From the NCBI GenBank assembly GCA_017424085.1, contig JAFPBP010000103.1, positions 1-6,559 on the forward strand: a DNA stretch of 6,559 nt. The letters run 5' to 3'. Of this stretch, positions 6,466 to 6,559 are shown one piece after another. Below the pieces are notes generated by a model. It saw only the letters and a list, made by a program, of their open reading frames with translations, made no database searches and had not been told where the DNA came from. Both the position numbers and the translations under genes were made by a program. The stretch is from Clostridia bacterium. GTDB lineage: Bacteria > Bacillota > Clostridia > Oscillospirales > UBA644. Positions within the stretch are counted from its first letter, which is position 1, and every line of letters begins with the position of its first letter.

Positions 6466-6474
6466 AAAAAGGAG
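6466..6474 (+). promoter_or_regulatory. Ribosome binding site deciding the GTG start at 6484
   Basis: AAAAAGGAG ends 9 nt before GTG 6484-6486. The other nearby GTG, at 6474, is followed at once by TGA, so 6484 is the only start that gives an open frame with good spacing. Confidence 0.7.
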
Positions 6475-6483
6475 TGTGATACC

Positions 6484-6559
6484 GTGAAACGTACGCTGTT
6501 GTTCTTGCTTTTGGGAGGAATTCTGATTGCACTGCTCTTTGCGGGGTGCGACACGGTCA
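6484..6559 (+). CDS. Putative lipoprotein, N-terminal fragment (3' end outside window)
   Basis: A GTG start opens a frame of 25 visible codons: two basic residues (MKRT), then a strongly hydrophobic stretch (residues 5-19), then LFAGC with Cys at 22. This is a lipoprotein signal peptide in which the prolipoprotein would be lipidated on C22 and cut before it; Phe at -3 is less usual than Leu but acceptable. The mature protein starts CDTV and is cut by the window, so its function cannot be told. It has its own near-consensus promoter (6431-6460) and ribosome binding site, so it is not part of the nadE operon. Confidence 0.75.
   Translation, partial: MKRTLLFLLLGGILIALLFAGCDTV

Noticed and set aside
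6257..6532. Minus-strand open frame of 91 codons in the intergenic region after nadE
   Set aside because: It runs across both hairpins, the plus-strand promoter and the start of the lipoprotein gene, and its translation is low-complexity with no recognisable domain.
1..6559. CRISPR array, tRNA or rRNA genes, insertion sequence or phage genes
   Set aside because: No repeat-spacer pattern, cloverleaf or rRNA motif, transposase or integrase was recognised; apart from the antitoxin fragment and the short 3' region, the window is filled by housekeeping genes.

Overview
The window is a compact, GC-rich, single-strand bacterial gene block. Nearly all of it (bases 1-6210) reads as one co-directional string of plus-strand genes. 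It has strong AGGAG-type ribosome binding sites, gene ends that overlap or nearly touch, and third codon positions dominated by C and G. The protein styles (RelB/DinJ antitoxin, TrmB beginning MRARKKK, a long-class glutamine-type NadE) best fit a GC-rich member of the Clostridia/Firmicutes, perhaps an uncultured gut lineage. That placement is inference; no rRNA or other marker is present.

Layout: (1) bases 1-202, the C-terminal two-thirds of a RelB/DinJ-family antitoxin, cut by the window edge; (2) 204-1553 mnmE; (3) 1586-3466 mnmG; (4) 3463-4161 trmB; (5) 4158-4640 ispF; (6) 4657-6210 a nadE-type NAD+ synthetase with a shortened, apparently inactive glutaminase half; (7) 6211-6483, an intergenic region with two perfect hairpins, a short direct repeat, a C8T5 tract and a near-consensus extended -10 promoter; (8) 6484 onward, the start of a small lipoprotein gene that runs off the window.

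MnmE and MnmG form the complex that modifies the wobble uridine of tRNAs (cmnm5U34), and TrmB makes m7G46 in tRNA, so the first half of the operon is tRNA modification. IspF (isoprenoid precursor synthesis by the MEP pathway) and NadE (last step of NAD+ synthesis) are metabolic housekeeping genes. The gaps are 1 nt, 32 nt, -4 nt, -4 nt and 16 nt, with no terminator or convincing promoter between the genes, so co-transcription and translational coupling are likely.

I see no wholly new multi-gene system. The points most worth following up are the NadE protein, whose nitrilase-like domain has lost the residues expected for glutamine hydrolysis; the DinJ-like antitoxin joined to mnmE with no toxin gene after it; an insertion plus a motif change in TrmB; and a paired-hairpin element at the operon's end.
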